Positions 1 through 7,838 of a stretch of 34,147 nt of DNA are shown here, in pieces. Both the position numbers and the translations under genes were made by a program. The stretch is from an uncultured Selenomonadaceae bacterium (lineage in GTDB: Bacteria; Bacillota; Negativicutes; Selenomonadales; Selenomonadaceae): positions 1 through 34,147 of the forward strand of contig CAMCDL010000006.1 of NCBI GenBank assembly GCA_945873565.1, in the 5' to 3' direction. Position 1 is the stretch's first letter, and the number at the start of each line of letters is the position of its first letter. The notes under the pieces are model-generated. The model was given only the letters and a program-made list of their open reading frames with translations. It did not search any database and was not told the DNA's origin.

Positions 1-14
1 GACAACAAGAAAAA

Positions 15-55
15 TCCTGCAAATGCCTTAACCACGGGCACTTGCAGGACTTTTT
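15..55. terminator. Strong stem-loop terminator, T-tract on both sides
   Basis: A stem formed by TCCTGCAA and TTGCAGGA (15-22 with 42-49) continues as TGCC/GGCA inside. It is followed by five T on the plus strand and preceded by five A, which are U on the minus strand. It probably ends a gene lying left of the window and could work in both directions. Confidence 0.7.
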
Positions 56-253
56 AGTTTGAACAACTGTCAAAGATGAGATTATATCATGCGGAAAAAC
101 ACTATTCAAGAAGAGAAGTGGTGAAAATGAAAAATTTTGACCAATACGACCCGCTGAATTTGGCGGGTCATTCAACGGTGTTATTGTTGTGTTCAAAAAA
201 TAAATCGACTAACTTTTATAGTTGCAAATAAAGGAATAATCTGCACAAAAATA
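56..253. other. Intergenic stretch with one small inverted repeat and no convincing gene
   Basis: Together with its flanking terminators, the first 321 bases hold no convincing gene. A perfect 7-bp inverted repeat, GACCCGC/GCGGGTC (148-154 with 163-169), could form a hairpin but has no U-tract beside it. A 34-codon plus-strand frame (127-231) contains this repeat. It has only a weak ribosome site and no recognisable motif, so I do not call it a gene. Confidence 0.4.
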
Positions 254-291
254 GGCTGCCGCTTTGATAAAAAACATCAAATGCGACAGCC
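247..291 (-). terminator. Intrinsic terminator of the AGCS symporter gene
   Basis: Read on the minus strand, a 15-bp stem with one mismatch and one bulged base (254-268 with 276-291) is followed by five U (247-251). It lies about 30 bases past the stop codon of the symporter gene. Confidence 0.75.
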
Positions 292-321
292 CCTCCGCTG
301 AACATATCTAATATATTAAGC

Positions 322-1731
322 TTACTCGCTTAAGTTTACCTCTATACCCTGCTTCTCCTTGGAAATAACTCTTTCCTCGTAATCATTACATTCCTCAGCA
401 ACCTGCTTGCTAAGCCAGATAAGGCAGATCAGGTTCGGAATAGCCATCAGACCATTTGCAGTATCGGAGAAATCCCATACCAGATCAAGAGTCTGAGTAG
501 CACCGATGTAGGTCATGAAGGAGAAGATTACACGATATGCAACCAGAATATCATGATCCTTTACAAGATACTCCAGGGACTTCTCACCATAATATTCCCA
601 GCCAAGAATAGTTGAGAACGCGAACATTGCCAGGGAAGTAGAAACGATAACACGTGCATGTTCACCAAATACGGAGCTGAAAGCCATGATAGTGAGCTGT
701 GCACCAGATACAGCCTTGCCAGTAGCAGGATCAATGGTACCAAGAGCACCGGAGGAAGCGATTACCAGACCAGTAAGTACGCAGATAATCATGGTATCGA
801 AGAAGGTACCAGTCATATTTACATAACCCTGACGGGACGCATGGTCAGTCTTTGCAGCAGCTGCTGCGATAGGAGCAGAACCAAGACCTGCTTCGTTAGA
901 GAATACACCGCGGGCAACACCCCAACGCATTGCAGTCAGCATGGAAGCGATGATAGAACCGCCAACACCACCAGCAACAGCATCAGGTGCAAAAGCCATA
1001 CGGAAGATTTCAGAAATACCAGCAGGCAGTGCAGATGCATTAACTACGATAACAATAACCGCCATTACAAAGTAGAAGGCTGCCATTGCAGGAACAATAA
1101 CACTGGATACAGCACCGATGGACTGAATACCCTTGAAAAGAATTACGATAGAAAGCAGAACCAGGATAACACCGATAAGAGCAGGATCAATACCGAAGGA
1201 GGAATTGAAGGCTGCCGCAATGGAGTTTGCCTGAGTCATATTACCAATACCGAAGGACGCACAAACGGCAAATACCGCAAACAGGGTTGCCAGGAGCTTA
1301 CCGATTGGACCGCCGATACCATTCTTCATAGCATACATCGGACCGCCAGCCATCTCACCAGCATCATTGGTTTCGCGGTACTTAACTGCCAGAACAGACT
1401 CTGCATACTTGGTAGAAAGACCAAAAGCTGCGGAAATCCACATCCACACGAGGGCACCAGGACCACCAAGAACCATAGCGGTAGCAACACCAACAATGTT
1501 ACCAGTACCTACAGTAGCAGAAAGTGCTATCATCAGTGACTGGAAAGGTGTAACGTCACCCTCAGTCTTGTCTTTCTTCTTCAGAATCATCTTAACCGCA
1601 TAAGGAAGGTTACGCCAAGGCCTGAACTTCAGCCTTACAGTAAGAAATACACCTGTGCCGACCAGAAAAGCCAGCATAATTGGACCCCACACGAAGTCGT
1701 TGACATCGTGCATAATTGCTGCAAAATCCAT
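322..1731 (-). CDS. AGCS-family sodium:alanine/glycine symporter
   Basis: A 469-residue polytopic inner-membrane protein of the alanine or glycine:cation symporter family (AGCS), which takes up small neutral amino acids with Na+. The family signature is visible near residues 75-110, with GTGNIVGVATA and GGPGALVWMW. Many hydrophobic helices follow, and the length is typical. The ATG start has GGAGGAA seven to eight bases upstream. The gene has its own promoter (-35 TTTACA, -10 TATACT), an attenuator-like leader and its own terminator, so it is probably a separate transcript from the D-glutamate/5-oxoproline operon upstream of it. Substrate, including D- versus L-alanine, cannot be told from sequence. 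The family call is firm. Confidence 0.93.
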   Translation of the reverse strand: MDFAAIMHDVNDFVWGPIMLAFLVGTGVFLTVRLKFRPWRNLPYAVKMILKKKDKTEGDVTPFQSLMIALSATVGTGNIVGVATAMVLGGPGALVWMWISAAFGLSTKYAESVLAVKYRETNDAGEMAGGPMYAMKNGIGGPIGKLLATLFAVFAVCASFGIGNMTQANSIAAAFNSSFGIDPALIGVILVLLSIVILFKGIQSIGAVSSVIVPAMAAFYFVMAVIVIVVNASALPAGISEIFRMAFAPDAVAGGVGGSIIASMLTAMRWGVARGVFSNEAGLGSAPIAAAAAKTDHASRQGYVNMTGTFFDTMIICVLTGLVIASSGALGTIDPATGKAVSGAQLTIMAFSSVFGEHARVIVSTSLAMFAFSTILGWEYYGEKSLEYLVKDHDILVAYRVIFSFMTYIGATQTLDLVWDFSDTANGLMAIPNLICLIWLSKQVAEECNDYEERVISKEKQGIEVNLSE

Positions 1732-1880
1732 GAATTATTCCTCCTAAAAATACATTTGTACACTAACTGATAATTGCGAAAAAAAGTAGTCTCGTACCTG
1801 TGAAGAATACGAGACTCCTTTGTCTGCGAATACCCTCAGTCACCGTCTCACTGTAGTGTACAACAGTCAAGTGACTATGG
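1732..1880 (-). promoter_or_regulatory. Structured 5' leader with intrinsic terminator; candidate riboswitch or attenuator
   Basis: The transcript from the promoter at 1885-1913 has a leader of about 145 nt before the AGCS start. It carries an AGTCAC/GTGACT helix, then a perfect 9-bp terminator stem AGTCTCGTA/TACGAGACT (1788-1796 with 1808-1816) followed within two bases by seven U (1779-1785). A GAGAC segment just upstream could pair with GTCTC of the terminator arm and act as an antiterminator. The glycine riboswitch is the usual class for AGCS genes, but I cannot find its conserved core, nor a T-box motif. The ligand class is therefore unassigned. Confidence 0.55.
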
Positions 1881-1884
1881 AGAT

Positions 1885-1913
1885 AGTATATGGCAAAACC
1901 CTATTTTTGTAAA
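1885..1913 (-). promoter_or_regulatory. Sigma-A-type promoter for the AGCS gene
   Basis: On the minus strand, -35 TTTACA (1908-1913) and -10 TATACT (1885-1890) are separated by exactly 17 bp. Predicted transcription start is near 1878, immediately ahead of the structured leader. Confidence 0.6.
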
Positions 1914-1981
1914 TAGCAAATACTAAAAAAGAACATTTAAATACATTAAAACATTAAAGTATATTTACGCATGCAGAAGAC

Positions 1982-2401
1982 TCAATGTATATGAGTTCTC
2001 TTCCATTCCGACAGGAACCATGCTACCTCATGGATAGCCTCATTCTTTATATATGACTGTGGCACCATCGGCATTTCATGCTTACTGATAAGAGACTTGC
2101 TATCGTAGTAATAGAGATATGACCGCAGATACTGATATGTTCCCTGGGCCGTATTAAACCTGGTGACATATACATAATAAAGGTTATCCTTTGGCTGAAC
2201 TATAGCCATTTCAGCTACATACTCATCAACGCCAGTTACGTCTGCGCCTGCTACCTCAATATAATAGCCGCGATCATTTACGGCATCCACAAATTGCCAG
2301 TTAGCCTCTGATCCTGTTCCTGCCAAGCAGCTGGAAATTCCCATAAGCATCATGCTGAGGGTAATAATAATAACACTAAAAAGCCTGGTCTTATTTTTCA
2401 A
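1982..2401 (-). CDS. Small exported protein of unknown function
   Basis: A 139-residue protein that I do not recognise at family level. It has an N-terminal signal sequence: KNKTR, then a hydrophobic stretch to about residue 23. An ISSC sequence could be a lipoprotein box, or signal peptidase I could cut after CLA. The mature part is rich in Tyr and aromatic beta-strand-like segments and ends in a helix, a pattern seen in small surface-protein-E-like domains; this resemblance is weak. The start is TTG with GAGG five bases upstream, and the next in-frame Met would remove the basic end of the signal peptide. It lies 28 bp after the DUF4392 gene and is probably the last gene of that operon. No terminator is obvious after it. 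Confidence 0.6.
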   Translation of the reverse strand: MKNKTRLFSVIIITLSMMLMGISSCLAGTGSEANWQFVDAVNDRGYYIEVAGADVTGVDEYVAEMAIVQPKDNLYYVYVTRFNTAQGTYQYLRSYLYYYDSKSLISKHEMPMVPQSYIKNEAIHEVAWFLSEWKRTHIH

Positions 2402-2429
2402 AATACCTCATCCGTCCCTTGCAATATTA

Positions 2430-3296
2430 TCAGGTAATATCTATAACGCGATGCATGACACCCAGATGAACCTCTGGGGCAAGACTATCAATTGACTCTG
2501 TAGCCTGCTTTGTACTGCCATCAACACTGCCAGCGCAAACTATTTCATGAAGCATCTTTAGCTCATTCTCATCATTATTCATCAGATTCTTATTATGAAT
2601 TCTGGACAGCACGCTGCTGATTCCCCATCCCCACCAGTTTGATACACCACTCATGAGAATAATGTCTGCACACTCCTGAGCACAGATTACATCCCCATGA
2701 GGCACGTGAGACTCAATAACCTCGCGAAGGCCGCCCATACCGATTTCATTACCGCCATCACCAATAGAGATTGTGGTAATGCCACGCTCCTTGGCAGAAG
2801 CAATGTAGCTGGAGGTATCTACCAGCATCTCATCAATAATTCCTCCACGCATATTGTGATAATGTCCATCAGCAGCCTTGCCTGGGCGCTCGATAGTCAG
2901 GCAATGACTAGGCTTCAGAGCATCCATCTGCCTTGCCATGAATTTATCAGTTTCCTTTTCTGGCAGCAGCACAGCCCGGGCCTTGCAGCCTCTGGAAAGC
3001 AGTGCTTCATTCAAAACCCAGTATGCCTCAAGGTCAGTAAAAAGCCATACAGGAACTCCTGCAGCCTCAAAGGCATAGGCGATATTAGCAGCACCTAAAG
3101 GTCCGTCAGTTTCTCCAGTATATACACCTTCACCCATATTTACTGGAAATCCGGTAAGGACAAAAACACCAGTAGCCTTAGCAATGCTGTCAGTAAGCTC
3201 CTGAACAGGATTAGCTGGTGCGTTGCCAAGAAGGCCTCTGTTGCCTGGATCGAATCTCATGATTTCGTCAAGATTTGCATTATAATCCTTTGACAC
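2430..3296 (-). CDS. DUF4392 protein, D-glutamate cyclase C-terminal-domain homologue
   Basis: A 288-residue DUF4392 protein. This domain is the C-terminal half of mammalian mitochondrial D-glutamate cyclase (DGLUCY), which interconverts D-glutamate and 5-oxo-D-proline. Recognisable family segments are TGFPV with a following ETDGPLGA near the N-terminus and ISIGDGGNEIGMGG mid-protein, which may form a nucleotide- or substrate-binding loop. An upstream TTG at 3302 is in frame, but GGAGGG sits only two bases before it. The GTG at 3296 has ideal spacing of about seven and is preferred. The gene lies about 30 bp after the DUF1445 gene, which supplies the other DGLUCY half. The reaction in bacteria is inferred, not shown here. 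Confidence 0.85.
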   Translation of the reverse strand: MSKDYNANLDEIMRFDPGNRGLLGNAPANPVQELTDSIAKATGVFVLTGFPVNMGEGVYTGETDGPLGAANIAYAFEAAGVPVWLFTDLEAYWVLNEALLSRGCKARAVLLPEKETDKFMARQMDALKPSHCLTIERPGKAADGHYHNMRGGIIDEMLVDTSSYIASAKERGITTISIGDGGNEIGMGGLREVIESHVPHGDVICAQECADIILMSGVSNWWGWGISSVLSRIHNKNLMNNDENELKMLHEIVCAGSVDGSTKQATESIDSLAPEVHLGVMHRVIDIT

Positions 3297-3326
3297 AATC
3301 AATCCCTCCCTAAACCTTTATTTTGA

Positions 3327-4139
3327 TTAAGCCTTAGCCTTTTTAGACTCAAGGAAGTCGTTTACTTCATCATTTTTTACATCAGTGATAAACATGCATC
3401 CTGGTGCATGGGTAATAACTAGCGGCAGCTTCGCGTGCTCAATAACAGCCTGCGGTGTAACACCGCAGCCCCAGAATACAGGAATTTCGCCCTCATAAAC
3501 ATCTACAGCATCGCCATAATCCGGCTTTAAAATATCCTTTATTCCCAGCTCCTCGGGATGACCGATATTTACTGGAGCACCATGAACATTAGGGAATCTG
3601 CCAGTTATCTCATCAGCCAGCTTCGCCTTATCAGGAGTCATAGGACGCATGGATACTACCAGCTCACCCTCAAAAATACCGGCTGGCTCGCACATTGTAG
3701 TGGTCTTAAACATAGGAACATTCCTTCCTTGTGTAATGTGACGAACCTCTACACCAGCCTTCAGCAGAGCCTCCTCAAATGAGAAGCTGCAGCCAATAAG
3801 AAATACGCAGAAATCATCCTGCCAGTATTCAGTAGCATCATGAACCTCTTTAACTTTTATTCCATTCTCATAAATGCAATACTTAGGAATATCTGTAAGA
3901 ATATTTGCGCCCTTGCCCATATCCTGAACCATTGGTGAACCATGGATAACCTCCAGAATTGGACATGGCTTTGGGTTTTTCTTGGCAAATTCCTCAAAAT
4001 CCCTAGCATATTTTTCTGGTAATATTACAAGGTTTGCCTGAGCATAACCATTGCACATACCAGAGGTCTGCCCTTTAATCTCGCCGCTGCGGATTTTCTG
4101 CCAAACCTCCTGTGGTGCCATACTGCTATAATCTGACAT
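3327..4139 (-). CDS. ycsI: DUF1445 putative hydro-lyase (YcsI family), D-glutamate cyclase N-terminal-domain homologue
   Basis: A 270-residue protein of the DUF1445/YcsI family, close to the usual length of about 260. Family-typical segments include GYAQANLVILP (residues 31-41), FLIGCSFSFEEAL, GCGVTPQAV and ITHAPGCMFITD near the C-terminus. In animals this domain is fused in front of DUF4392 in D-glutamate cyclase. In Bacillus subtilis ycsI sits with the kipI/kipA/ycsF 5-oxoprolinase genes. Here it lies 12 bp after pxpC and about 30 bp before the DUF4392 gene, so both associations meet in one operon. The start is ATG with GGGGGA upstream. 'Hydro-lyase' is a database label; cyclase or lactam hydration on the 5-oxoproline/D-glutamate pair is the best inference. 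Confidence 0.88.
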   Translation of the reverse strand: MSDYSSMAPQEVWQKIRSGEIKGQTSGMCNGYAQANLVILPEKYARDFEEFAKKNPKPCPILEVIHGSPMVQDMGKGANILTDIPKYCIYENGIKVKEVHDATEYWQDDFCVFLIGCSFSFEEALLKAGVEVRHITQGRNVPMFKTTTMCEPAGIFEGELVVSMRPMTPDKAKLADEITGRFPNVHGAPVNIGHPEELGIKDILKPDYGDAVDVYEGEIPVFWGCGVTPQAVIEHAKLPLVITHAPGCMFITDVKNDEVNDFLESKKAKA

Positions 4140-4151
4140 CGCTCAATCCCC

Positions 4152-5231
4152 CTATTTTCTTGTTATAACAGGCTGAAGGGACACCTCAAACTGCTGTCCA
4201 GCCACCTTAACATTATAATGCTTTATACCATAGCCGCTCAGTGCTGCTCCAGCAGCTGCAGAAGCTGGCCTGGAGTTTTCAAATACCTCTCTGGCAGCTT
4301 CAAGCTGACCAAGCTTTTCCTGGTATGCTGCCTGAGCCTCCTCCACAGACACCGCCCTGAAGGAAACCTTGGTTCCTGGACCGGATTGAGCCAGCTCTGG
4401 CAGATCAGCCGTGATAACCGTAGCCACCTTAGGATAGCCGCCAGTAGTCTGGTGATCAGACATCATTATGATAGGCTCTCCTCCTGGAGGTACCTGAACC
4501 GAGCCAAAAACAATACCATCACTTACCATATCGCCATCTATCTGACGTTCCAGCTTCTCACCTGCAAGGCGATACCCCATACGGTCTGAATCAGCAGTAA
4601 TTTCGTATGCTCTGCTTAAAAATATCTCTATTGCTCCTGAAGTAAAATAATCATCCTGGGGTCCCAGCACTACTCTGATTATCCTCATATCCTCATGAGC
4701 ATGAGTTCTCTGCAGCCTGCGGCAAGGCTTCAAGCCAGAGAGCATTTCTTTTGCATCAGTCCCTGGCTCACCTGTGCTCAGCACATCACCAGCCCCTAGT
4801 CTTCGTCCATCAAGGCCTCCGGCCCCCAGCTTCAGATTGGTAGAACAGCTTCCCATTACCTCTGGTACATCAATACCGCCAGCCACAGCAATATACCCCC
4901 GCATTCCTTGTGACATACTGGAAAGCTTAAGCACCTGACCAGCTTTTACACGAATAGCTGAATAAGCCTCTGCCGGCTTCCCATCAAGGGTAAGCTTTGG
5001 TTCCCCTCCTGCAGCAGCCACAAGGCAGTCCTCATGAAATTCCAGCTCTGGTCCCATACAGGTACACTCCAGAACTGCACTGCCATAATCATTTCCCACC
5101 AGCAGATTGGCAGCATAGGCTGCCTGCCAATCCATAACGCCTGAAACCTGGACACCACTGGCCTGAAAGCCATACCGGCCCTTATCCTGTACAGTAGTCA
5201 GCATTCCGCCATTAATTACTTTTATCTTCAT
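4152..5231 (-). CDS. pxpC: 5-oxoprolinase subunit PxpC (KipA, biotin-dependent carboxyltransferase-like)
   Basis: A 359-residue KipA/AHS2-type subunit of the bacterial ATP-dependent 5-oxoprolinase PxpABC, which opens 5-oxoproline to glutamate. Family marks are GGMLTTVQDKGRYGFQ at the N-terminus, the GGIDVPEVMGSCSTNLK loop, and SDHQTTGGYPKVATV near residues 258-272. The protein runs slightly beyond a 330-residue KipA. Its last 20 residues (YNVKVAGQQFEVSL) look like the first strands of a biotinyl carrier domain, without a biotinylation Lys. The ATG overlaps the pxpB stop as ATGA, so the two are translationally coupled. Confidence 0.93.
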   Translation of the reverse strand: MKIKVINGGMLTTVQDKGRYGFQASGVQVSGVMDWQAAYAANLLVGNDYGSAVLECTCMGPELEFHEDCLVAAAGGEPKLTLDGKPAEAYSAIRVKAGQVLKLSSMSQGMRGYIAVAGGIDVPEVMGSCSTNLKLGAGGLDGRRLGAGDVLSTGEPGTDAKEMLSGLKPCRRLQRTHAHEDMRIIRVVLGPQDDYFTSGAIEIFLSRAYEITADSDRMGYRLAGEKLERQIDGDMVSDGIVFGSVQVPPGGEPIIMMSDHQTTGGYPKVATVITADLPELAQSGPGTKVSFRAVSVEEAQAAYQEKLGQLEAAREVFENSRPASAAAGAALSGYGIKHYNVKVAGQQFEVSLQPVITRK

Positions 5232-5917
5232 TCTGTCATCGCCTCATACTCAGCCTCTGTAATCGGCTTAAACCTGATACTCTGGCCGGCCCTCAGGAGA
5301 ATAGGCTTCTCCCGATCAGCATCATACAGCTTAAGAGGGGTACGTCCTATTATCTGCCAGCCACCTGGAGACTCTACTGAGTATATGCCTGTCTGCTGTC
5401 CAGCAATACCTACGCTGCCAGCAGGAATCTTGAGCCTTGGAGTCTGTTTTCTAGGTGCTGCAATAGACTTATCCATGCCGCCAAGGTAAGGAAAACCCGC
5501 CACAAAGCCAAGCATATAAATCGGATATTCAGCTTCAGAATGGCGCTTTATTACCTCATCCTCAGAAAGACTATTAAGCTGGGCCACAATGCCCAAATCT
5601 GGTCCATATTCACCGCCATATACCACTGGTATCTCAACCACCTCGCGGTCAGATATTTCAACGCCCTCCAGCCCTTCAGCCAAAATTTTCAGCTGCTCTA
5701 TGAGCCCAGCATAGCCTACAGCCAGTTGATCATACACCACCAGCAGTGAACCGTAAGTTGGCACAAGCTCTACTATACCCTTTAATTTTCCTTCATCGAT
5801 AGCAGCTTCTATAACAGTCCGCATGGCTGCTACCTGGTTATTTATATTAAGATCAATTTCCCGCCCAAATTCAACAGCGATGGCGCTATCGCCTGCAGGA
5901 AGAAAACGTGCACTCAT
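5228..5917 (-). CDS. pxpB: 5-oxoprolinase subunit PxpB (KipI, allophanate-hydrolase-subunit-1-like)
   Basis: A 229-residue PxpB/KipI protein of normal length. Segments typical of the family are LPAGDSAIAVEFG at the start, VYGGEYGPDL, YMLGFVAGFPYLGGMD near the middle, and PRLKIPAGSVGIAGQQTGIY with SPGGWQIIGRTP toward the C-terminus. It forms the catalytic complex with PxpC and PxpA in the cytoplasm. It lies 12 bp after pxpA and overlaps pxpC by four bases. In B. subtilis KipI also inhibits the sporulation kinase KinA, but that role is not implied here. Confidence 0.94.
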   Translation of the reverse strand: MSARFLPAGDSAIAVEFGREIDLNINNQVAAMRTVIEAAIDEGKLKGIVELVPTYGSLLVVYDQLAVGYAGLIEQLKILAEGLEGVEISDREVVEIPVVYGGEYGPDLGIVAQLNSLSEDEVIKRHSEAEYPIYMLGFVAGFPYLGGMDKSIAAPRKQTPRLKIPAGSVGIAGQQTGIYSVESPGGWQIIGRTPLKLYDADREKPILLRAGQSIRFKPITEAEYEAMTE

Positions 5918-5929
5918 AGACTATTCCCC

Positions 5930-6688
5930 TTATCTTAGGCTCTTGACCTCAACACCCTGTTCAATAAGAGCATTTCGCAGCTTTATAACTGTCTCTATTG
6001 CCTTAGGATTATCGCCATGAACACAAATACTATCTGCCCTTATATCGATTTCCTTGCCATTAATGCTGATGACCTTGCCCTCCTTAGCCATCTTTACAGC
6101 TCTGGCAACAGCTGCTTCAGGGTCATGAATTACAGCACCTGGCTTAGAGCGAGCTACCAGGCTGCCGTCATCATTATATGCACGATCAGCAAACACCTCA
6201 CTGGCAGTCTTCAGGCCAATTCTTTCTGCAGCCTCCAGCATTACAGAACCAGCCAATCCCATGAAAATAAGCTCAGGATCTATTGAATATATTGCCTTAC
6301 AGATTCCCTCAGCCAGCTTTTCATCCTTAGCTGCCATATTATAAAGAGCCCCATGAGGCTTCACATGCTGAAGCCTCAGGCCATGGCCCTTAGCAAAAGC
6401 CATAAGGGCACCAACCTGATATTTCACATAGGCACCGGCCTCCTCAGGAGTAACCACCATCTGACGTCTGCCAAAGCCCATAAGGTCTGGGAAGCCTGGA
6501 TGTGCTCCTATGGCCGCGCCATGCTGCTTAGCCAGTGCTACAGTCTTTTCCATAATCAGCGGATCACCTGCATGATAGCCGCAGGCAACATTAACTGATG
6601 TAACGTTCGGGATTACCTCAGCATCCATGCCCATAGTATAGGCACCAAAGCTCTCACCAAGATCACAATTCAAATCCACACAGCTCAT
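5930..6688 (-). CDS. pxpA: 5-oxoprolinase subunit PxpA (LamB/YcsF family)
   Basis: A 252-residue LamB/YcsF protein, the third 5-oxoprolinase subunit. Hallmarks in order are [11 protein letters not shown] (residues 4-14), [26 protein letters not shown] and [10 protein letters not shown], with ICVHGDNP near the end. The conserved His and Asp residues in these segments are the expected active-site or metal ligands. The frame extends to an ATG at 6718, but GGAGG lies six bases before the ATG at 6688. That start gives the canonical short N-terminus, so I chose it. The gene sits 113 bp after the aminotransferase gene, with hairpins between them. Confidence 0.94.
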   Translation of the reverse strand: MSCVDLNCDLGESFGAYTMGMDAEVIPNVTSVNVACGYHAGDPLIMEKTVALAKQHGAAIGAHPGFPDLMGFGRRQMVVTPEEAGAYVKYQVGALMAFAKGHGLRLQHVKPHGALYNMAAKDEKLAEGICKAIYSIDPELIFMGLAGSVMLEAAERIGLKTASEVFADRAYNDDGSLVARSKPGAVIHDPEAAVARAVKMAKEGKVISINGKEIDIRADSICVHGDNPKAIETVIKLRNALIEQGVEVKSLR

Positions 6689-6704
6689 AATAACCTCCGA
6701 AAAC

Positions 6705-6783
6705 TCTAAAAGGGCCAAGCTTCCTCAGCATAATACTGTCAGAAGCACTGGCCCTTTGCAGCATTTGAGCCTTTTATGCTCAA
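6705..6783. other. Two hairpins between the aminotransferase gene and pxpA
   Basis: An inverted repeat AAAGGGCCA/TGGCCCTTT (6709-6717 with 6749-6757) is followed on the minus strand by a short run of four U. A second repeat, TTGAGC/GCTCAA (6765-6770 with 6778-6783), lies nearer the aminotransferase stop. They may attenuate read-through or set mRNA stability. Neither is a strong terminator. Confidence 0.4.
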
Positions 6784-6801
6784 GTTATGTCTATAATTCT
6801 A

Positions 6802-7662
6802 TCAGTCAAGCAGGGTAGCCTTACCAGTATAATCCAGATATTCCTGAATTACAGCATCCTCGATGCGCTTCAGGGTTTCAGGATCCTTGCCGCCAACCTT
6901 CTTGCCCTCGATCTCTACAGCATGCTGGCACATCCTGGAGGAAGCAGTAACAATAACCTCATCTGCATCATACATCTCCTCAAGAGTAAATGCACGCTCC
7001 ATAACAGTAATACCAAGGCGGCGGCAAGCCTCAGTCATATGAGTCTTTGCAATACCGCGCAGGATAAACTGATCATCTGGATGAGTAATGAGCATGCCAT
7101 CCTTCAGAATCTGGATATTGCTGTGACAGCACTCGGTTACAAAGCCATCTCTGTGCAGAACACACTCATCTGCGCCAGCACGGGTAGCCAGCTCAGTACC
7201 GATTACTGCAGGCAGAAGGTTCAGAGTCTTTGCATTGCCATGCTGGAAGCGGGTATCAGGACGAACTATCAGCTTGAGCTCCTGCTTAGGATCGCCAGCC
7301 TTGGAAGGCTTAATCCAAACCCAGATCTTGCCAGGCATATCCTTGCCATAAGCATGATTACGGGATGCTACACCTCTGGTAACCTGCCAGTAAACAAAAT
7401 GGGTCTCACCCTCAACCTGCTTAAGCAGATCAGTCAGCAGCTTGCCCAGCTCTTCCTTCTCCATAGGAATCTTAATGTCGAAATAGTTAGCGCTGGTATA
7501 AAAACGATCAAGATGATCCTCCAGAAGATAAACCACATGATTGCCACCGATAGTTGCATCATAAACACCATCACCAAAAAAATGAGAGCGATCATTGAAA
7601 GGAATCATTACCTCTTCAGGAGTACCAACCTTACCATCATAATAAGCGAGTTCCTTATACAT
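6802..7662 (-). CDS. dat: D-amino-acid aminotransferase (class IV, D-alanine transaminase type)
   Basis: A 286-residue PLP fold-type IV transaminase. D-alanine transaminase moves the amino group between D-amino acids and 2-oxo acids, typically D-Ala + 2-oxoglutarate to D-Glu + pyruvate. Visible marks are FFGDGVYDA (28-36), VTRGVASRNHAYG (94-106), the PLP lysine K145 in AKTLNLLP, and E177 in VTECCHSN. Both numbers match the well-studied Bacillus enzyme. ILRGIAKT (210-217) is the cofactor-phosphate region. Branched-chain transaminases are the alternative, but the RxH segment favours the D-specific group. The gene is first in the operon, directly behind a good promoter, and the ATG has AAAGG upstream. 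Confidence 0.87.
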   Translation of the reverse strand: MYKELAYYDGKVGTPEEVMIPFNDRSHFFGDGVYDATIGGNHVVYLLEDHLDRFYTSANYFDIKIPMEKEELGKLLTDLLKQVEGETHFVYWQVTRGVASRNHAYGKDMPGKIWVWIKPSKAGDPKQELKLIVRPDTRFQHGNAKTLNLLPAVIGTELATRAGADECVLHRDGFVTECCHSNIQILKDGMLITHPDDQFILRGIAKTHMTEACRRLGITVMERAFTLEEMYDADEVIVTASSRMCQHAVEIEGKKVGGKDPETLKRIEDAVIQEYLDYTGKATLLD

Positions 7663-7691
7663 AAATACACGACCTTTCCAGAAAGTGATGT

Positions 7692-7733
7692 CATCTGATA
7701 TGTATATAATACCACCTCAGATGGATATGTCAA
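7692..7733 (-). promoter_or_regulatory. Promoter and candidate operator of the D-glutamate/5-oxoproline operon
   Basis: On the minus strand, a perfect -35 TTGACA (7728-7733) lies 16 bp from TATTAT (7706-7711), or 17 bp from ATTATA. An inverted repeat CATCTGA-N18-TCAGATG (7692-7698 with 7717-7723) brackets the -10 box. It could be an operator for a dimeric repressor. No regulator gene is adjacent. Confidence 0.6.
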
Positions 7734-7793
7734 ACATCGCTTAGGCTATATACAAAAAAATACATTGTATATTAATATCCATAGTCCTTTAAT

Positions 7794-7825
7794 AGCTATT
7801 CTAGCAATTGTATGCTATAATAGCT
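7794..7825. other. Inverted repeat between the DUF951 gene and the dat promoter
   Basis: AGCTATT-C-TAGCA pairs with TGCTA-T-AATAGCT around a six-base loop. Its position after the DUF951 stop suggests a weak terminator, but the minus-strand U-tract is poor. Confidence 0.35.
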
Positions 7826-7838
7826 TTTACTGATGGTA

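Noticed and set aside
127-231. 34-codon plus-strand frame near the left edge
   Set aside because: It has only a weak ribosome site, no motif, and contains a hairpin; too little to call a gene.
658-1539. Long plus-strand frame of 293 codons
   Set aside because: It is antisense to the clear AGCS gene, is rich in Thr/Arg/Asn/Ser with no motif, and has no ribosome site; it is a shadow of the real reading frame.
1732-1880. Glycine riboswitch, T-box or lysine riboswitch upstream of the AGCS gene
   Set aside because: I searched by eye for the conserved cores. A CAGACAAAGGA stretch is only loosely like part of the glycine aptamer, and the rest is missing, so only an unassigned attenuator is reported.
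322-7662. AGCS symporter as the last gene of the D-glutamate/5-oxoproline operon
   Set aside because: It has its own promoter with 17-bp spacing, its own leader and its own terminator; a functional link is possible but a shared transcript is not supported.
6787-7698. 303-codon plus-strand frame covering the aminotransferase gene
   Set aside because: It is antisense to dat, whose PLP lysine and motifs are intact on the other strand; the plus-strand translation has no recognisable domain.
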